Assembly: GCA_021798915.1 (NCBI GenBank)
Contig: JAJZBM010000007.1
Location: 1 to 64,000 of the forward strand
Reading direction: 5' to 3'
Length of the DNA: 64,000 nucleotides
DNA from: Pseudomonadota bacterium
GTDB lineage: Bacteria > Pseudomonadota > Alphaproteobacteria > Acetobacterales > Acetobacteraceae
The notes below the pieces were generated by a model, which was given only the letters and a program-made list of their open reading frames with translations, had not been told where the DNA came from and did no database searches. Both the position numbers and the translations under genes were made by a program. This document shows positions 8,590 through 17,240 of the stretch, piece after piece; the stretch's first letter is position 1; each line of letters opens with the position of its first letter.

Positions 8590-9606
8590 ATGAATCGCAT
8601 TGGAGGCAGCGAATTTCGCCGTGGTGGTTCCGAACTCTGGCCGAATTTCTTCATCGTCGGCGCCGCCAAGGCCGGCACCACCTCGCTTTACGCCTATCTG
8701 CGCCAGCATCCGGACATTTTCATGCCCGAGGACGTCAAGGAGCCGCATTATTTCGCCGAGGTGCGCCCCTCCCGCGCCCAGCGCTACGCCTCGCCGGTCT
8801 ATATTTCCGACCGCGACGCCTATCTTCGCCTGTTTCGGGCCGGGAAGACCCATCGCGCGATCGGCGAGGCCAGCCCCTCCTATCTCTGGAGCGAAGCGGC
8901 GCCGGCGCGCATCCACGCGGTGGCGCCGGAGGCCCGGATCATCATCATCTTGCGTGACCCGATCGAGCGCGCTTATTCACATTACCTGATGGATTTCCGC
9001 GAGGGCGCGCAGCATCTGCCGTTTTTCGAGGCGCTGCAGGCGGATTGGCACAGCCCCGAAAAAGGCTGGGCGGTCTCCAATCTCTATGTCGAGCTGGGGT
9101 TTTACGCCCGCCAGATCGAGCGTTATCTGCGTCTGTTCGGCGAGGAGCGTGTGCACATCCTGTTTCATGACGATCTCCGCCGCCTCGCCCAGGGGGACCG
9201 CGAAGGGCTCGCCGCCATTCTGCGGTTTCTCGATGTCGATGTCGGGCCGCTGGCGCGGATCGACACGTCGCGGGTCGAAAACGGCTTCGCGGCACCGCGC
9301 GCCGAATGGGCGCGGCGGATCGCCGGCGCGCATTGGGCGCGCTGGATCGGCAATACCTTCGTGCCGCATCGCCTCGGCGCCTTCATTTTCAACCGTTTCT
9401 TCGTCAAAGCGAGCCCGCCGCCGCCGATGGACCCGCGGGCGCGGGATTGGCTCGCTGCGATGTTCGAGCCGGAAATCCGGGCGGTGGAAACCCTGCTCGC
9501 CCGCCACCTGCCGCAGCTCCGCCACGCCGGCGCCGGCGCCGGCGCCACGGCGCCGATGGCGGCCGCGGTGACCATGCCGGCTGCGGCCATCGCGGAAGGA
9601 CGATAG
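8590..9606 (+). CDS. Sulfotransferase family protein
   Basis: A 338-residue PAPS-dependent sulfotransferase. The 5'-phosphosulfate loop is FIVGAAKAGTTSLYAYL near residue 20, and the 3'-phosphate motif is ILRDPIERAYSHYLMD near 120. A mid-region Gln/Trp-rich substrate-binding part follows. The start is ATG 8590, with GGAGGAAG about 10 bp upstream; the open frame further 5' has no family similarity. Likely substrates are glycans or small molecules of the envelope, but the acceptor cannot be told. The lipoprotein gene begins 8 bp after its stop, so the two may be co-transcribed. Confidence 0.88.
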   Translation: MNRIGGSEFRRGGSELWPNFFIVGAAKAGTTSLYAYLRQHPDIFMPEDVKEPHYFAEVRPSRAQRYASPVYISDRDAYLRLFRAGKTHRAIGEASPSYLWSEAAPARIHAVAPEARIIIILRDPIERAYSHYLMDFREGAQHLPFFEALQADWHSPEKGWAVSNLYVELGFYARQIERYLRLFGEERVHILFHDDLRRLAQGDREGLAAILRFLDVDVGPLARIDTSRVENGFAAPRAEWARRIAGAHWARWIGNTFVPHRLGAFIFNRFFVKASPPPPMDPRARDWLAAMFEPEIRAVETLLARHLPQLRHAGAGAGATAPMAAAVTMPAAAIAEGR

Positions 9607-9613
9607 GGCGCCG

Positions 9614-11314
9614 GTGCGATTGCTGCCGTGGATCCGGTTGGTCTGGCCGCCGCGCGGTCAATCCGGCAACGGGATGCGCCCGCGGATGCGCCCTTGGCAC
9701 CGGCTCGCGGCGGTGTTGCTGCTCGCCGGCTGCACCGGCGTGAGCCCGGCGCAGCGCGCCGCCGAGCCGCTCTTCCTTCCCGAATACGGGCTCGACGCGC
9801 ATGGCCGCAAATCCTGGTTCGATCGCGTCGCCGAGACCAATCCCGGCCATATCGACATGCAGATCCTGCCCGCCTTCCGGCTTGCGCCGCCGCGGCGGAT
9901 CGCGGTGCTGCCCTTCGTCGATCGCGGCAGCGGCAATTACGTGCTCGACAAGGTCGCGCTCACCCAGCGCAACGAAAAAAGCCTCGCCGACTGGCGCTGG
10001 ACCGACGCCAACCGCCTGCGGCGGGTGGTGGACGGGTTTTTGAGCGCCCGCGAATTCAAGACCATCCCGGTCTCCGACGTCGATGCCGTGCTCGCCCGCC
10101 ACGGGATCGACGATGACGCCAAGCTCGCCCGTGTGGCGCCACAGGATCTCGCGCGCTGGCTCGGCGTCGATGCCGTTGTCTATGGCGAGGTCGAGCATTA
10201 CGAGGTCTATTACCTGTTTCTCCTCGCCGGCTGGGAGGTCACGCTCAAGATCGCCATGGCCGCCGGCGCCGACGGCGAGACCATGCTCCATGGCGAGGGG
10301 ACGGAATACAAGATGGAGGTGCGCCCGGCGGTCGCGGGGCGCGATATCGGCATCGACTCGCTCCTCGATCTCACCGATCTCCGCGACGTCGATCTGCGCC
10401 GTGACGAGGAAGAAGTCAGCCGGGAGCTGATTTTGCGCATCCCGCGCCTCCCCGATACGCTGCAGATCGCCCTCACCGCGAGCCGTGAATCCCCGGCCCA
10501 GCCGCCGGCGCCTGAGACCCCGCCGCCCTCGCTCGCCACCCCCACCCCGATCTCCCGCGAGACCGGCTATAGCCGCGACAACGCGCCGATCGAGACGTTT
10601 TTCCTGCCCGAGCACGATCTCGCCGAGCATGGGCGCAAAAGCGTCTTCGACCGCCTGCTGGAGACCGATCCCGAAAGCTTCACCCCGCACATCGCCGCCG
10701 ATTACTGCACCAAGGCGCCGCGCCGCATCGCCGTGCTGCCCTTCGCCTATGACGGCAGCGGCAATCTCATCCTCAATGGCTTGCCGGTGACGCTGCGCAG
10801 CGCGGAGACGCGGGCGCGCTGGCGCTGGACCTACGCCAACCGGGTGCGCGCGACCTTCACCGCCTTTCTCGCCCAGCGCGAATTCACCATCGTCCCGCTG
10901 CCCGAGATCGACGCGGCGCTGATCCAGCATGGCATCACCACGATCGGCGCCCTGGAAGCGGTCTCGCCGGCGCAGCTCGGCGCCTGGCTCGGCGCCGATA
11001 CCCTGATCCGCGCCGATGTCACCGCTTATCAGGGGATCTACGCCTTTCTCGTCGCCGGCTGGCGGGTCGGGCTGCGGATGAGCATGCTGCGGGCGACCGA
11101 CAATGACAACGCGCTGATGGACATCTCCGGCGGGCGCTACGCGGTGGCCGTGCAGCTCGCCCTGGTGCCGATCGATCTCTATATCGATTCCGGGCTCAGC
11201 GCCCTCAAGCTCCGCGATGTCCGCCTCCGCCGCGCGGAGGAGGAGGTGGCGCGCGAATTCGTCCTCCGTATTCCGCGCTGCGCCGGCGCCAGCGCCAGCG
11301 CCGCCGATCCGTAA
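9614..11314 (+). CDS. Lipoprotein with two tandem copies of a GNA1162/DUF799-like domain
   Basis: A predicted outer-membrane or periplasmic lipoprotein of 566 residues from GTG 9614. An ATG at 9674 gives a cleaner lipoprotein signal (MRPRMRPWHRLAAVLLLAGC, lipobox LAGC) and may be the true start. Residues about 53-277 and 328-554 are two copies of one domain. Each has FLPE..L..HGRK..FDR..ET, then PRRIAVLPF, W RWT.ANR, a lone LAGW, and ends DVRLRR.EEEV.RE..LRIPR. A Pro-rich linker joins them. The IAVLPF strand and overall layout recall GNA1162/DUF799 (CsgG-like) lipoproteins; that link is tentative. Function unknown. Confidence 0.7.
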   Translation: MRLLPWIRLVWPPRGQSGNGMRPRMRPWHRLAAVLLLAGCTGVSPAQRAAEPLFLPEYGLDAHGRKSWFDRVAETNPGHIDMQILPAFRLAPPRRIAVLPFVDRGSGNYVLDKVALTQRNEKSLADWRWTDANRLRRVVDGFLSAREFKTIPVSDVDAVLARHGIDDDAKLARVAPQDLARWLGVDAVVYGEVEHYEVYYLFLLAGWEVTLKIAMAAGADGETMLHGEGTEYKMEVRPAVAGRDIGIDSLLDLTDLRDVDLRRDEEEVSRELILRIPRLPDTLQIALTASRESPAQPPAPETPPPSLATPTPISRETGYSRDNAPIETFFLPEHDLAEHGRKSVFDRLLETDPESFTPHIAADYCTKAPRRIAVLPFAYDGSGNLILNGLPVTLRSAETRARWRWTYANRVRATFTAFLAQREFTIVPLPEIDAALIQHGITTIGALEAVSPAQLGAWLGADTLIRADVTAYQGIYAFLVAGWRVGLRMSMLRATDNDNALMDISGGRYAVAVQLALVPIDLYIDSGLSALKLRDVRLRRAEEEVAREFVLRIPRCAGASASAADP

Positions 11315-11365
11315 CCCGCGCCCCGCGTTCATCGTCCGGTAAGGCGGGGCCGGTATCATCGCCCC

Positions 11366-12757
11366 ATGCGCAGTGATTTTCTCGCCTCTCTCGGCCAGAT
11401 CAACGAAATGCTCGCGACACTCCCGGTGGCGACGGTGGCCGGCCAGGTGCGCGGCGTGTCCGGGCTTGCGGTCGAGATCGCCGGGCTCTCCCATCACGCC
11501 GCCATCGGCCAGCGGGTCACCATCCACGGTGCCGGCGAGCGCGCCATTCCGGCCGAAATCCTGGGCTTTTCGGATACCAGCCAGAAGGCGATGACGCTCG
11601 GCCATACCGAGCGCATTCGCGCCGGCATGGAAGCGCGGATCGAGGCCAGCGCGCGCGCGCTCGCCGCCGGCGAGCCCGAACCCTTCGCCGATCGCGGCGG
11701 GCTGTTGGTCTCCGATGGCTGGCTCGGGCGGGTGATCGATCCGTTCGGCGCGCCGCTCGATGGCAAGGGCTATCTTCCCGCCGGCCCGTGCCGCCGCCTG
11801 CTCCGCGCCCCGCCGCCGCCGGCGACCGCGCGGGCGCGGCTCGGCGGGCGGCTCGATCTCGGGGTGCGGGTCCTCAACACCTTCGCGACCGCCTCCCTCG
11901 GCCAGCGCCTCGGCCTGTTCGCGGCGAGCGGCGTCGGCAAATCGACGCTGCTTTCGATGATCGCCCGCCACACCGAATGCGATGTCGTCGTGCTGGCGCT
12001 GATCGGCGAGCGCGGGCGGGAGGTGCGCGAATTCATCGAGGAGCATCTCGGCGCCGAGAAAATGCGCCAAAGCGTCGTCGTCGTCGCGACTTCGGACGCG
12101 CCGCCGCTGGCGCGCCGCGAATCCGCCCATGCCGCGATGGCGATCGCCGAGCATTTCCGCGATGCCGGGCGCTCGGTGCTGCTGGTGATGGACAGCGTCA
12201 CCCGCTATTGCCAGTCCTTGCGCGAAATCGCCCTCTCCTCGGGGGAGTTTCCGGCGGCGCGCGGCTATCCGGCGAGCGTCTTCACCGAGCTGCCGCGCCT
12301 GCTCGAACGCGCCGGGCCGGGCGCCGAGGACGCGGCGGGGCTGGCCGGGTTCATCACCGGGATCTTCACCGTCCTCGTCGATGGCGACGATCACGACGAG
12401 CCGATCGCCGATGCGGTGCGCGGCATTCTCGATGGCCATATCGTGCTCGATCGGCGGATCGCCGAGGGCGGGCGCTATCCGCCGGTCGATGTCGCGCGCT
12501 CGCTGTCACGCACCATGGCGCAGGTGACGCCGCCCGAGGAGATGGCGCTCGCCCAGCGCGCCCGCGCCATCCTCGCGCGCCATGCCGAGCTGACCCGGCT
12601 TCTGGAAATGGGCGTCTATGAGGCCGGGCGCAACGGCGAGTTCGACCGCATCCTGGCGCAAGGCCGCGCGATCGAGACCCTTCTCGCCCAGACGCGTGAG
12701 GAGCGGGTGACGATCGAGGACGGGTTCCGCGATCTCGCCGCGATCCTCACGGCGTAA
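11366..12757 (+). CDS. fliI: Flagellar type III export ATPase FliI
   Basis: A 463-residue cytoplasmic ATPase of the F1-beta/FliI/SctN family that energises flagellar protein export. Walker A is FAASGVGKST (about 185-194), Walker B is VLLVMD (about 271-276), and ALIGERGREV and DSVTRYCQSLREIAL are family signatures. Length is normal (430-470). The FliI branch is preferred over SctN because no type III secretion genes are near, but no flagellar genes are near either. It sits alone between a lipoprotein and a convergent MarR gene, overlapping that gene's last 11 bases. Scattered flagellar genes are known in alphaproteobacteria. Confidence 0.88.
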   Translation: MRSDFLASLGQINEMLATLPVATVAGQVRGVSGLAVEIAGLSHHAAIGQRVTIHGAGERAIPAEILGFSDTSQKAMTLGHTERIRAGMEARIEASARALAAGEPEPFADRGGLLVSDGWLGRVIDPFGAPLDGKGYLPAGPCRRLLRAPPPPATARARLGGRLDLGVRVLNTFATASLGQRLGLFAASGVGKSTLLSMIARHTECDVVVLALIGERGREVREFIEEHLGAEKMRQSVVVVATSDAPPLARRESAHAAMAIAEHFRDAGRSVLLVMDSVTRYCQSLREIALSSGEFPAARGYPASVFTELPRLLERAGPGAEDAAGLAGFITGIFTVLVDGDDHDEPIADAVRGILDGHIVLDRRIAEGGRYPPVDVARSLSRTMAQVTPPEEMALAQRARAILARHAELTRLLEMGVYEAGRNGEFDRILAQGRAIETLLAQTREERVTIEDGFRDLAAILTA

Positions 12758-13286
12758 CCGCGTCGCCCCCAATCTTGCCAGTGGGCATCTTGTCTGCGGG
12801 CATCTCGTCGGTGGGCGCCTCTTCGGCGGTGGCCCCGTCATCTTGGGCCGCGTGCCGGCCGAGCTGGCGGAGCAGGGTGCCGAGCAGTTCCAGCTCGCAG
12901 GACGAAAGCCCGGCCATGGCGCGGGCGATATCTTCGGCATGGCGCGGGAACACCGCCGCGATGAGATCGCGCCCGCATCCCGTGAGTTCGACCCGCACAT
13001 GCCGCCGATCGGCGAGGTCGCGCACCCGCCGCACCAGGCCGCGCGCCGAAAGCTTGTCGACGACATCGGTCATGTTGCCGGCGCTGGTCAGCACTTTGCG
13101 GCCGAGCTCACCCTGGGTCAGCGGCCCCTGGTGCCAGATCACCTCGAGAACGCCGAGCTGGGTCGCGGTCAGGCCATGCGCCGCGAGGCCCGGCTCGATG
13201 CGGGCGAGAACGGCGCGGCTCGCGCGAAACAGCTTGACATAGGCGCGAAGCGCGGCGGCTCCTTGCGGAGGGGGGGTGGTGTCCAT
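12747..13286 (-). CDS. MarR family transcriptional regulator
   Basis: A 179-residue winged-helix repressor. The MarR core runs from about 15 to 145: LTATQLGVLEVIWHQGPLTQGEL, the recognition helix SAGNMTDVVDKLSARGLV, and the wing RVRDLADRRHVRVELT. ATG 13286 is chosen; a TTG four codons earlier is weaker. The last 40 residues are a low-complexity tail with TDEMPADKMPTGKI, from a degenerate 15-bp repeat, and overlap the end of fliI. Its upstream region is the 14-bp tandem array, so its operator and promoter must lie in or beyond that array. Target unknown. Confidence 0.88.
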   Translation of the reverse strand: MDTTPPPQGAAALRAYVKLFRASRAVLARIEPGLAAHGLTATQLGVLEVIWHQGPLTQGELGRKVLTSAGNMTDVVDKLSARGLVRRVRDLADRRHVRVELTGCGRDLIAAVFPRHAEDIARAMAGLSSCELELLGTLLRQLGRHAAQDDGATAEEAPTDEMPADKMPTGKIGGDAVTP

Positions 13287-13296
13287 GGCCCCGATC

Positions 13297-13380
13297 AACG
13301 GTTCATCATCAACGGTTCATCATCAACGGTTCATCATCAACGGTTCATCATCAACGGGTCATCATCAGCGGTTCATCATG
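13297..13380. repeat. 14-bp tandem array, six copies
   Basis: Unit AACGGTTCATCATC, four exact copies then two with one change each. On the minus strand each unit carries TGATGATGAACC, that is the final codons and stop of the universal stress protein gene. The array fills the gap between that gene and the marR start. Confidence 0.92.
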
Positions 13381-14237
13381 ACGGGCAATTCGGCATGCTC
13401 CAGGACATGGCGGGTGACGCCGCCGAGGATGAGCTGGCGGAGGCGCGAATGCGAATAGGCCCCCATCACCAGGAGATCGGCGGCAAAGGCGCGGCAGGCG
13501 GCGAGGATGCCGGCGCCGACATCGCGCTCGACCGGCTGGAAGGTCGCGAGATCGGTTTTGACATCGTGAAGCGCGAGATACTCGGCGAGATCGGAGGCGG
13601 CCGGCCCGCGCCGCTGATATTCCTGCGCCGAGAGAATCCGCACCGCCGCGGCGCGTTGCAGCCAGGGTAGCGCCGCATGGGCGGCGGCGGCGCTTTCCGC
13701 GGTGCCGTTCCAGGCGACGCAAATCCGCTGCCCGATCGCAGCCGGCGCGGTCTGCGGCGCGATCAGCACCGGCCGGCCGCTATCGAACAGCACCGCATGC
13801 AGCGCGTCCGACGATGACGCATCGCCATTCGGGCGCGGCGACGGCACCACCGTGAGATCGGCGAGCCGCGCCTGCTGCGCCACCAGATCCTCCTCGCGCC
13901 CGGTGATCGCGGCGAAATGCGCCGTCGCCATCTCCGCCCCGGCGCGCGCCTCGGCCACGGTCACGCCGTGCTCGGCGACGAAGCGGTCGAACATGGCGTG
14001 GATTTTGCGCGCCCGCTCGGTCGCCTCGCGCTCGGTCGCCGACATCATCTCCTCGATCATCGCGCCCGAGAGCCCTTCCCCGGCGAGCGGCGCGACATCG
14101 CGGCTATCGACCCGGACATGCAGCACCAGAACATGCGCCCGCCATATCTGCGCGGCGAGGAGCGCTGTGGCGAGTGCTGCCTCGCCCGCGCCGGAATCAG
14201 TACCGGTCAAGGGCAGCAGAATCTTACGAATGGCCAT
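13365..14237 (-). CDS. Universal stress protein, two Usp domains
   Basis: A 290-residue cytoplasmic protein with two UspA folds. The first starts at MAIRKILLPLTGTD. The second begins near QRICVAWNGTAESA and carries the ATP-binding signature MGAYSHSRLRQLILGGVTRH. ATG 14237 is chosen because the Usp strand begins directly after it, with GGGGAGA upstream. Tandem Usp proteins usually serve in stress survival and bind ATP, but the exact role is not known. Its last codons are part of the 14-bp tandem array, whose repeats place extra in-frame TGA codons after the stop. Confidence 0.88.
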   Translation of the reverse strand: MAIRKILLPLTGTDSGAGEAALATALLAAQIWRAHVLVLHVRVDSRDVAPLAGEGLSGAMIEEMMSATEREATERARKIHAMFDRFVAEHGVTVAEARAGAEMATAHFAAITGREEDLVAQQARLADLTVVPSPRPNGDASSSDALHAVLFDSGRPVLIAPQTAPAAIGQRICVAWNGTAESAAAAHAALPWLQRAAAVRILSAQEYQRRGPAASDLAEYLALHDVKTDLATFQPVERDVGAGILAACRAFAADLLVMGAYSHSRLRQLILGGVTRHVLEHAELPVMMNR

Positions 14238-14355
14238 CGCCGGCAATCTCCCCATTCTCTGTGCCGCGTCCCTGCCTCGCGGCCGTGCGCGCATGATATC
14301 ATCTGTCGCGCCGGATGGGAAAAAAACGCCGCCCAGGGATGAATCCGGGGGCGGG

Positions 14356-14946
14356 TCAGGGGTAGATCAGGCCGACCGCCCAGCCCGCGCCGTCCCGCCT
14401 ATAGACATCGCGCCGGTGCAGCCGGCCCGGCATGTCCTGCCAGAATTCATAGTAATCGGGCACCAGCCGCCAGCCCGACCAATGCGCCGGGCGCGGGATC
14501 GCGGTCTCATCCGGGAAACGCGCCTTCGCTGCCGCAAGACGCGCCTCCAGAACGGCGCGATCGGCGAGCGGGCGCGACTGGTCGGACGCCCAGGCGCCGA
14601 GCCGCGACAATACCGGCCGGGTCGCGAAATAGGCATCCGCCTCCGCCGCCGATACCGGGGCGAGCGCGCCTTCGATCCGCACCTGCCGGCGCAGGCTCTT
14701 CCAGTGAAAGAGCAGCGCGGCCCAGGGGTTTTCCTGAATTTCCAGGCTCTTTCGGCTTTCGAGGTTGGTATAGAACACGAACCCGCGCTGATCCGCGCCC
14801 TTGAGCAGCACCATCCGCGCCGCCGGCCGCCCGGTTTTGGCCGCCGTCGCCAGGGTCATCGCATTGGGGTCGTTCGGTTCCTGCGCCTGCGCCTCGGCAA
14901 GCCAGGCCTCGAAGCGGCGCAGCGGATCGGCGGGGGACTCTGCCAT
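14356..14946 (-). CDS. pdxH: Pyridoxamine 5'-phosphate oxidase
   Basis: A 196-residue FMN enzyme that oxidises pyridoxine/pyridoxamine 5'-phosphate to pyridoxal 5'-phosphate. Family motifs seen: [49 protein letters not shown], and the C-terminal VPDYYEFWQ...RLHRRDVY with the substrate-binding Arg/His. ATG 14946 gives the normal family length. It is divergent from fabI across about 150 bp that must hold both promoters. Confidence 0.95.
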   Translation of the reverse strand: MAESPADPLRRFEAWLAEAQAQEPNDPNAMTLATAAKTGRPAARMVLLKGADQRGFVFYTNLESRKSLEIQENPWAALLFHWKSLRRQVRIEGALAPVSAAEADAYFATRPVLSRLGAWASDQSRPLADRAVLEARLAAAKARFPDETAIPRPAHWSGWRLVPDYYEFWQDMPGRLHRRDVYRRDGAGWAVGLIYP

Positions 14947-15099
14947 GGCGAGACTCCTTTGCCTCCTTCTGCCGCATCCCGCCCTGCCCGCCAAGCCGCC
15001 CGCGCGCGGGCCGGCCTTGCGCCGAGGCTCTTGCCGAAGGCGGCCCGGCTGTGTCACGAAAGAAGGTCAGGCCCGCAACCGAGAAGGGATAGATCCTCG

Positions 15100-15969
15100 A
15101 TGTCCCATTCCACCGAACCAACCGCATCCTTTCCCGACCCCGCCGCCGCGACGCCCGCCACCGGAACCCTGCTCGCCGGCAAGCGCGGCCTGGTCATGGG
15201 GGTTGCCAATGACCGCTCGCTCGCCTGGGGGATCGCCAATGCCTGCGCCGCGCAAGGCGCCGAACTCGCGTTCACTTATCAGGGCGAGGCGCTGGAGCGC
15301 CGGGTGCGGCCGCTCGCCGCCGGTATCGGCTCCGACCTCGTCTTCCCCTGCGACGTCGCCGACGAGGCCAGCATCGATGCCGCCTTCACCGCCCTCGCCG
15401 GGCGCTGGGGGCGGCTCGATTTCCTCGTCCACGCCATTGGCTGGGCCGATAAATCCTATCTCCGCGGCCGCTATCTCGACACCCCGCGCGAGGCCTTCCT
15501 GCAAGCCCTCGATATTTCGTGTTACAGCTTCGTCGCCGTCTCGCGGCGCGCGGTGCCGATGATGGCGCCGGGCGGTGCGCTGCTCACGCTTTCTTACCTC
15601 GGTGCCGAGAAGGTGATCCCGCATTACAACGTCATGGGGGTCGCCAAGGCAGCGTTGGAAGCCTCGGTGCGCTATCTCGCCGCCGATCTCGGCGGGGCCG
15701 GCATCCGCGTCAACGCGATCAGCGCCGGGCCGATCAAGACGCTGGCCGCCAACGGCATCGGCGATTTCCGCTATATCCTGCGCTGGAATCAGCTCAACTC
15801 GCCGCTCGAACGCAACACCACCATCGAGGATGTCGGCGGCGCCGGGCTCTATCTGCTCTCCGACCTCGCCTCGGGGGTCACCGGTGAGGTCCATCACGTC
15901 GATTCGGGCTATCACATCGTCGGCATGAAGAACCCGGCGGCGCCCGATATCGCCGCGACTAGCGAGTGA
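15100..15969 (+). CDS. fabI: Enoyl-[acyl-carrier-protein] reductase (NADH)
   Basis: A 289-residue short-chain dehydrogenase fold enzyme of the last step of the fatty acid elongation cycle. Motifs: GLVMGVANDRSLAWGIA (FabI-type nucleotide loop), HAIGWAD, LTLSYLGAEKVIPHYNVMGVAK with the Y-x6-K active site, and the SAGPIKTLAA region. ATG 15100 has AAGGG about 10 bp upstream. The first 25 residues are a family-variable Ala/Pro-rich extension. The frame is open for more than 1 kb upstream, but that is non-homologous antisense of pdxH and usp. Composite hairpin repeats follow the stop. Confidence 0.96.
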   Translation: MSHSTEPTASFPDPAAATPATGTLLAGKRGLVMGVANDRSLAWGIANACAAQGAELAFTYQGEALERRVRPLAAGIGSDLVFPCDVADEASIDAAFTALAGRWGRLDFLVHAIGWADKSYLRGRYLDTPREAFLQALDISCYSFVAVSRRAVPMMAPGGALLTLSYLGAEKVIPHYNVMGVAKAALEASVRYLAADLGGAGIRVNAISAGPIKTLAANGIGDFRYILRWNQLNSPLERNTTIEDVGGAGLYLLSDLASGVTGEVHHVDSGYHIVGMKNPAAPDIAATSE

Positions 15970-15985
15970 AGGCAAAAAAAGAAGT

Positions 15986-16119
15986 GTTCTTTTTTGAAAA
16001 AAAGAACCAAAAAACTTCTATCCCGTTGCCTCGATGCGGGCAGTGCCTGCGGCACTGCCCAACGGATCACTGCCTAACGGATAAAAGTCTTTTTGCTTCT
16101 TTTTCTTCAGAAAAAGAAG
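15986..16119. repeat. Composite hairpin repeat: A2 + GC palindrome + B1
   Basis: A type A hairpin with its tail (15986-16020), a 23-bp palindrome GGGCAGTGCC-TGC-GGCACTGCCC (16038-16060) and a type B hairpin CTTCTTTTT/AAAAAGAAG (16096-16119). It lies between fabI and aroC. The same three-part order recurs at 41919-42055. Confidence 0.85.
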
Positions 16120-16131
16120 ATCTCGACTGAA

Positions 16132-17235
16132 ATGTCCCATAACAGCTTCGGCCATCTCTTCCGCGTCACCACCTGGGGTGAGAGTCATGGCCCGGCGATC
16201 GGCTGCGTCATCGATGGCTGTCCGCCGCGGCTCGCGCTTTCGGAAGCCGATATCCAGCCCTTCCTCGATCGCCGCCGCCCCGGCCAGTCGCGCTTCACGA
16301 CGCAGCGCCAGGAAGCCGACCAGGTGCGCATCCTCTCCGGCGTCTTGGACGGGCTGACCACCGGCACGCCGATCGCGCTCGAGATCACCAACACCGATGC
16401 CCGCTCCAAGGATTACGACGCGATCGCCGCCAGCTTCCGCCCCGGCCATGCCGATCTCACCTACGAGCTGAAATACGGCATCCGTGACCCGCGCGGCGGC
16501 GGGCGTTCCTCGGCGCGCGAGACGGCGATGCGGGTCGCCGCCGGGGCGGTGGCGCGGAAGGTGCTCGGCGCCGATCTCCGCATCCGGGGGGCGCTGGTGC
16601 AGATCGGCGAAAAGCGGATCGCGCGCGGCAACTGGGACTGGGCGGAGGTGGAACGCAACCCGTTTTTCTGCCCCGATCCGGCCAGCGTCGAGGTTTTTAC
16701 GCGCTATCTCGACGAGATCCGCAAATCCGGCTCCTCGGTCGGCGCGGTGGTCGAGATCGTCGCCGAGGGCGTGCCGCCGGGGCTCGGGGCGCCGATCTAC
16801 GCCAAGCTCGACGCCGATCTCGCGAGCGCGCTGATGGGGATCAACGCCGTCAAGGGGGTGGAAATCGGCGATGGCTTCGCCGCCGCCAGCCTGCGCGGCG
16901 AGGACAATGCCGATGAGATGCGCATGCGGGATGGCGCTGTGGTGTTCGCGAGCAACCACGCCGGCGGCATTCTCGGCGGTATTTCGACCGGCCAGCCGAT
17001 CATCGCCCGCTTCGCGATCAAGCCGACCAGCTCGATCCTCACCCCGCGCCGCGCGGTCGATCGCGCCGGCCACGAGGTCGACGTGATGACCCGCGGCCGC
17101 CATGACCCCTGCGTCGGCATCCGCGCGGTGCCGGTGGGCGAGGCGATGATGGCCCTCGTCCTCGCCGATCATCTGCTGCGCAACCGCGCCCAGAACCCGG
17201 ACAGCCCCGAACGCCCGCGCCTGCCGCGCAATTGA
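16132..17235 (+). CDS. aroC: Chorismate synthase
   Basis: A 367-residue FMN-dependent enzyme that converts 5-enolpyruvylshikimate-3-phosphate to chorismate, the last common step of aromatic amino acid synthesis. Signatures: [21 protein letters not shown] at the start, [20 protein letters not shown], and [17 protein letters not shown] near the end. ATG 16132 is the correct start; the open frame before it is produced by the type B repeat. It converges on hrcA with only 5 bp between stops. Confidence 0.97.
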   Translation: MSHNSFGHLFRVTTWGESHGPAIGCVIDGCPPRLALSEADIQPFLDRRRPGQSRFTTQRQEADQVRILSGVLDGLTTGTPIALEITNTDARSKDYDAIAASFRPGHADLTYELKYGIRDPRGGGRSSARETAMRVAAGAVARKVLGADLRIRGALVQIGEKRIARGNWDWAEVERNPFFCPDPASVEVFTRYLDEIRKSGSSVGAVVEIVAEGVPPGLGAPIYAKLDADLASALMGINAVKGVEIGDGFAAASLRGEDNADEMRMRDGAVVFASNHAGGILGGISTGQPIIARFAIKPTSSILTPRRAVDRAGHEVDVMTRGRHDPCVGIRAVPVGEAMMALVLADHLLRNRAQNPDSPERPRLPRN

Positions 17236-17240
17236 CGCGC

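Noticed and set aside
9404-12439. Minus-strand open frame of about 1000 codons opposite the lipoprotein and fliI
   Set aside because: No recognisable family, Arg/Glu/Gly-biased composition, and it overlaps clear genes on the other strand.
13297-13380. CRISPR-like array
   Set aside because: The 14-bp units are directly adjacent with no spacers and no cas genes are present.
13702-15099. In-frame extension of fabI by more than 450 codons upstream
   Set aside because: FabI homology starts after ATG 15100, which has its own SD; the extension is antisense to usp and pdxH.
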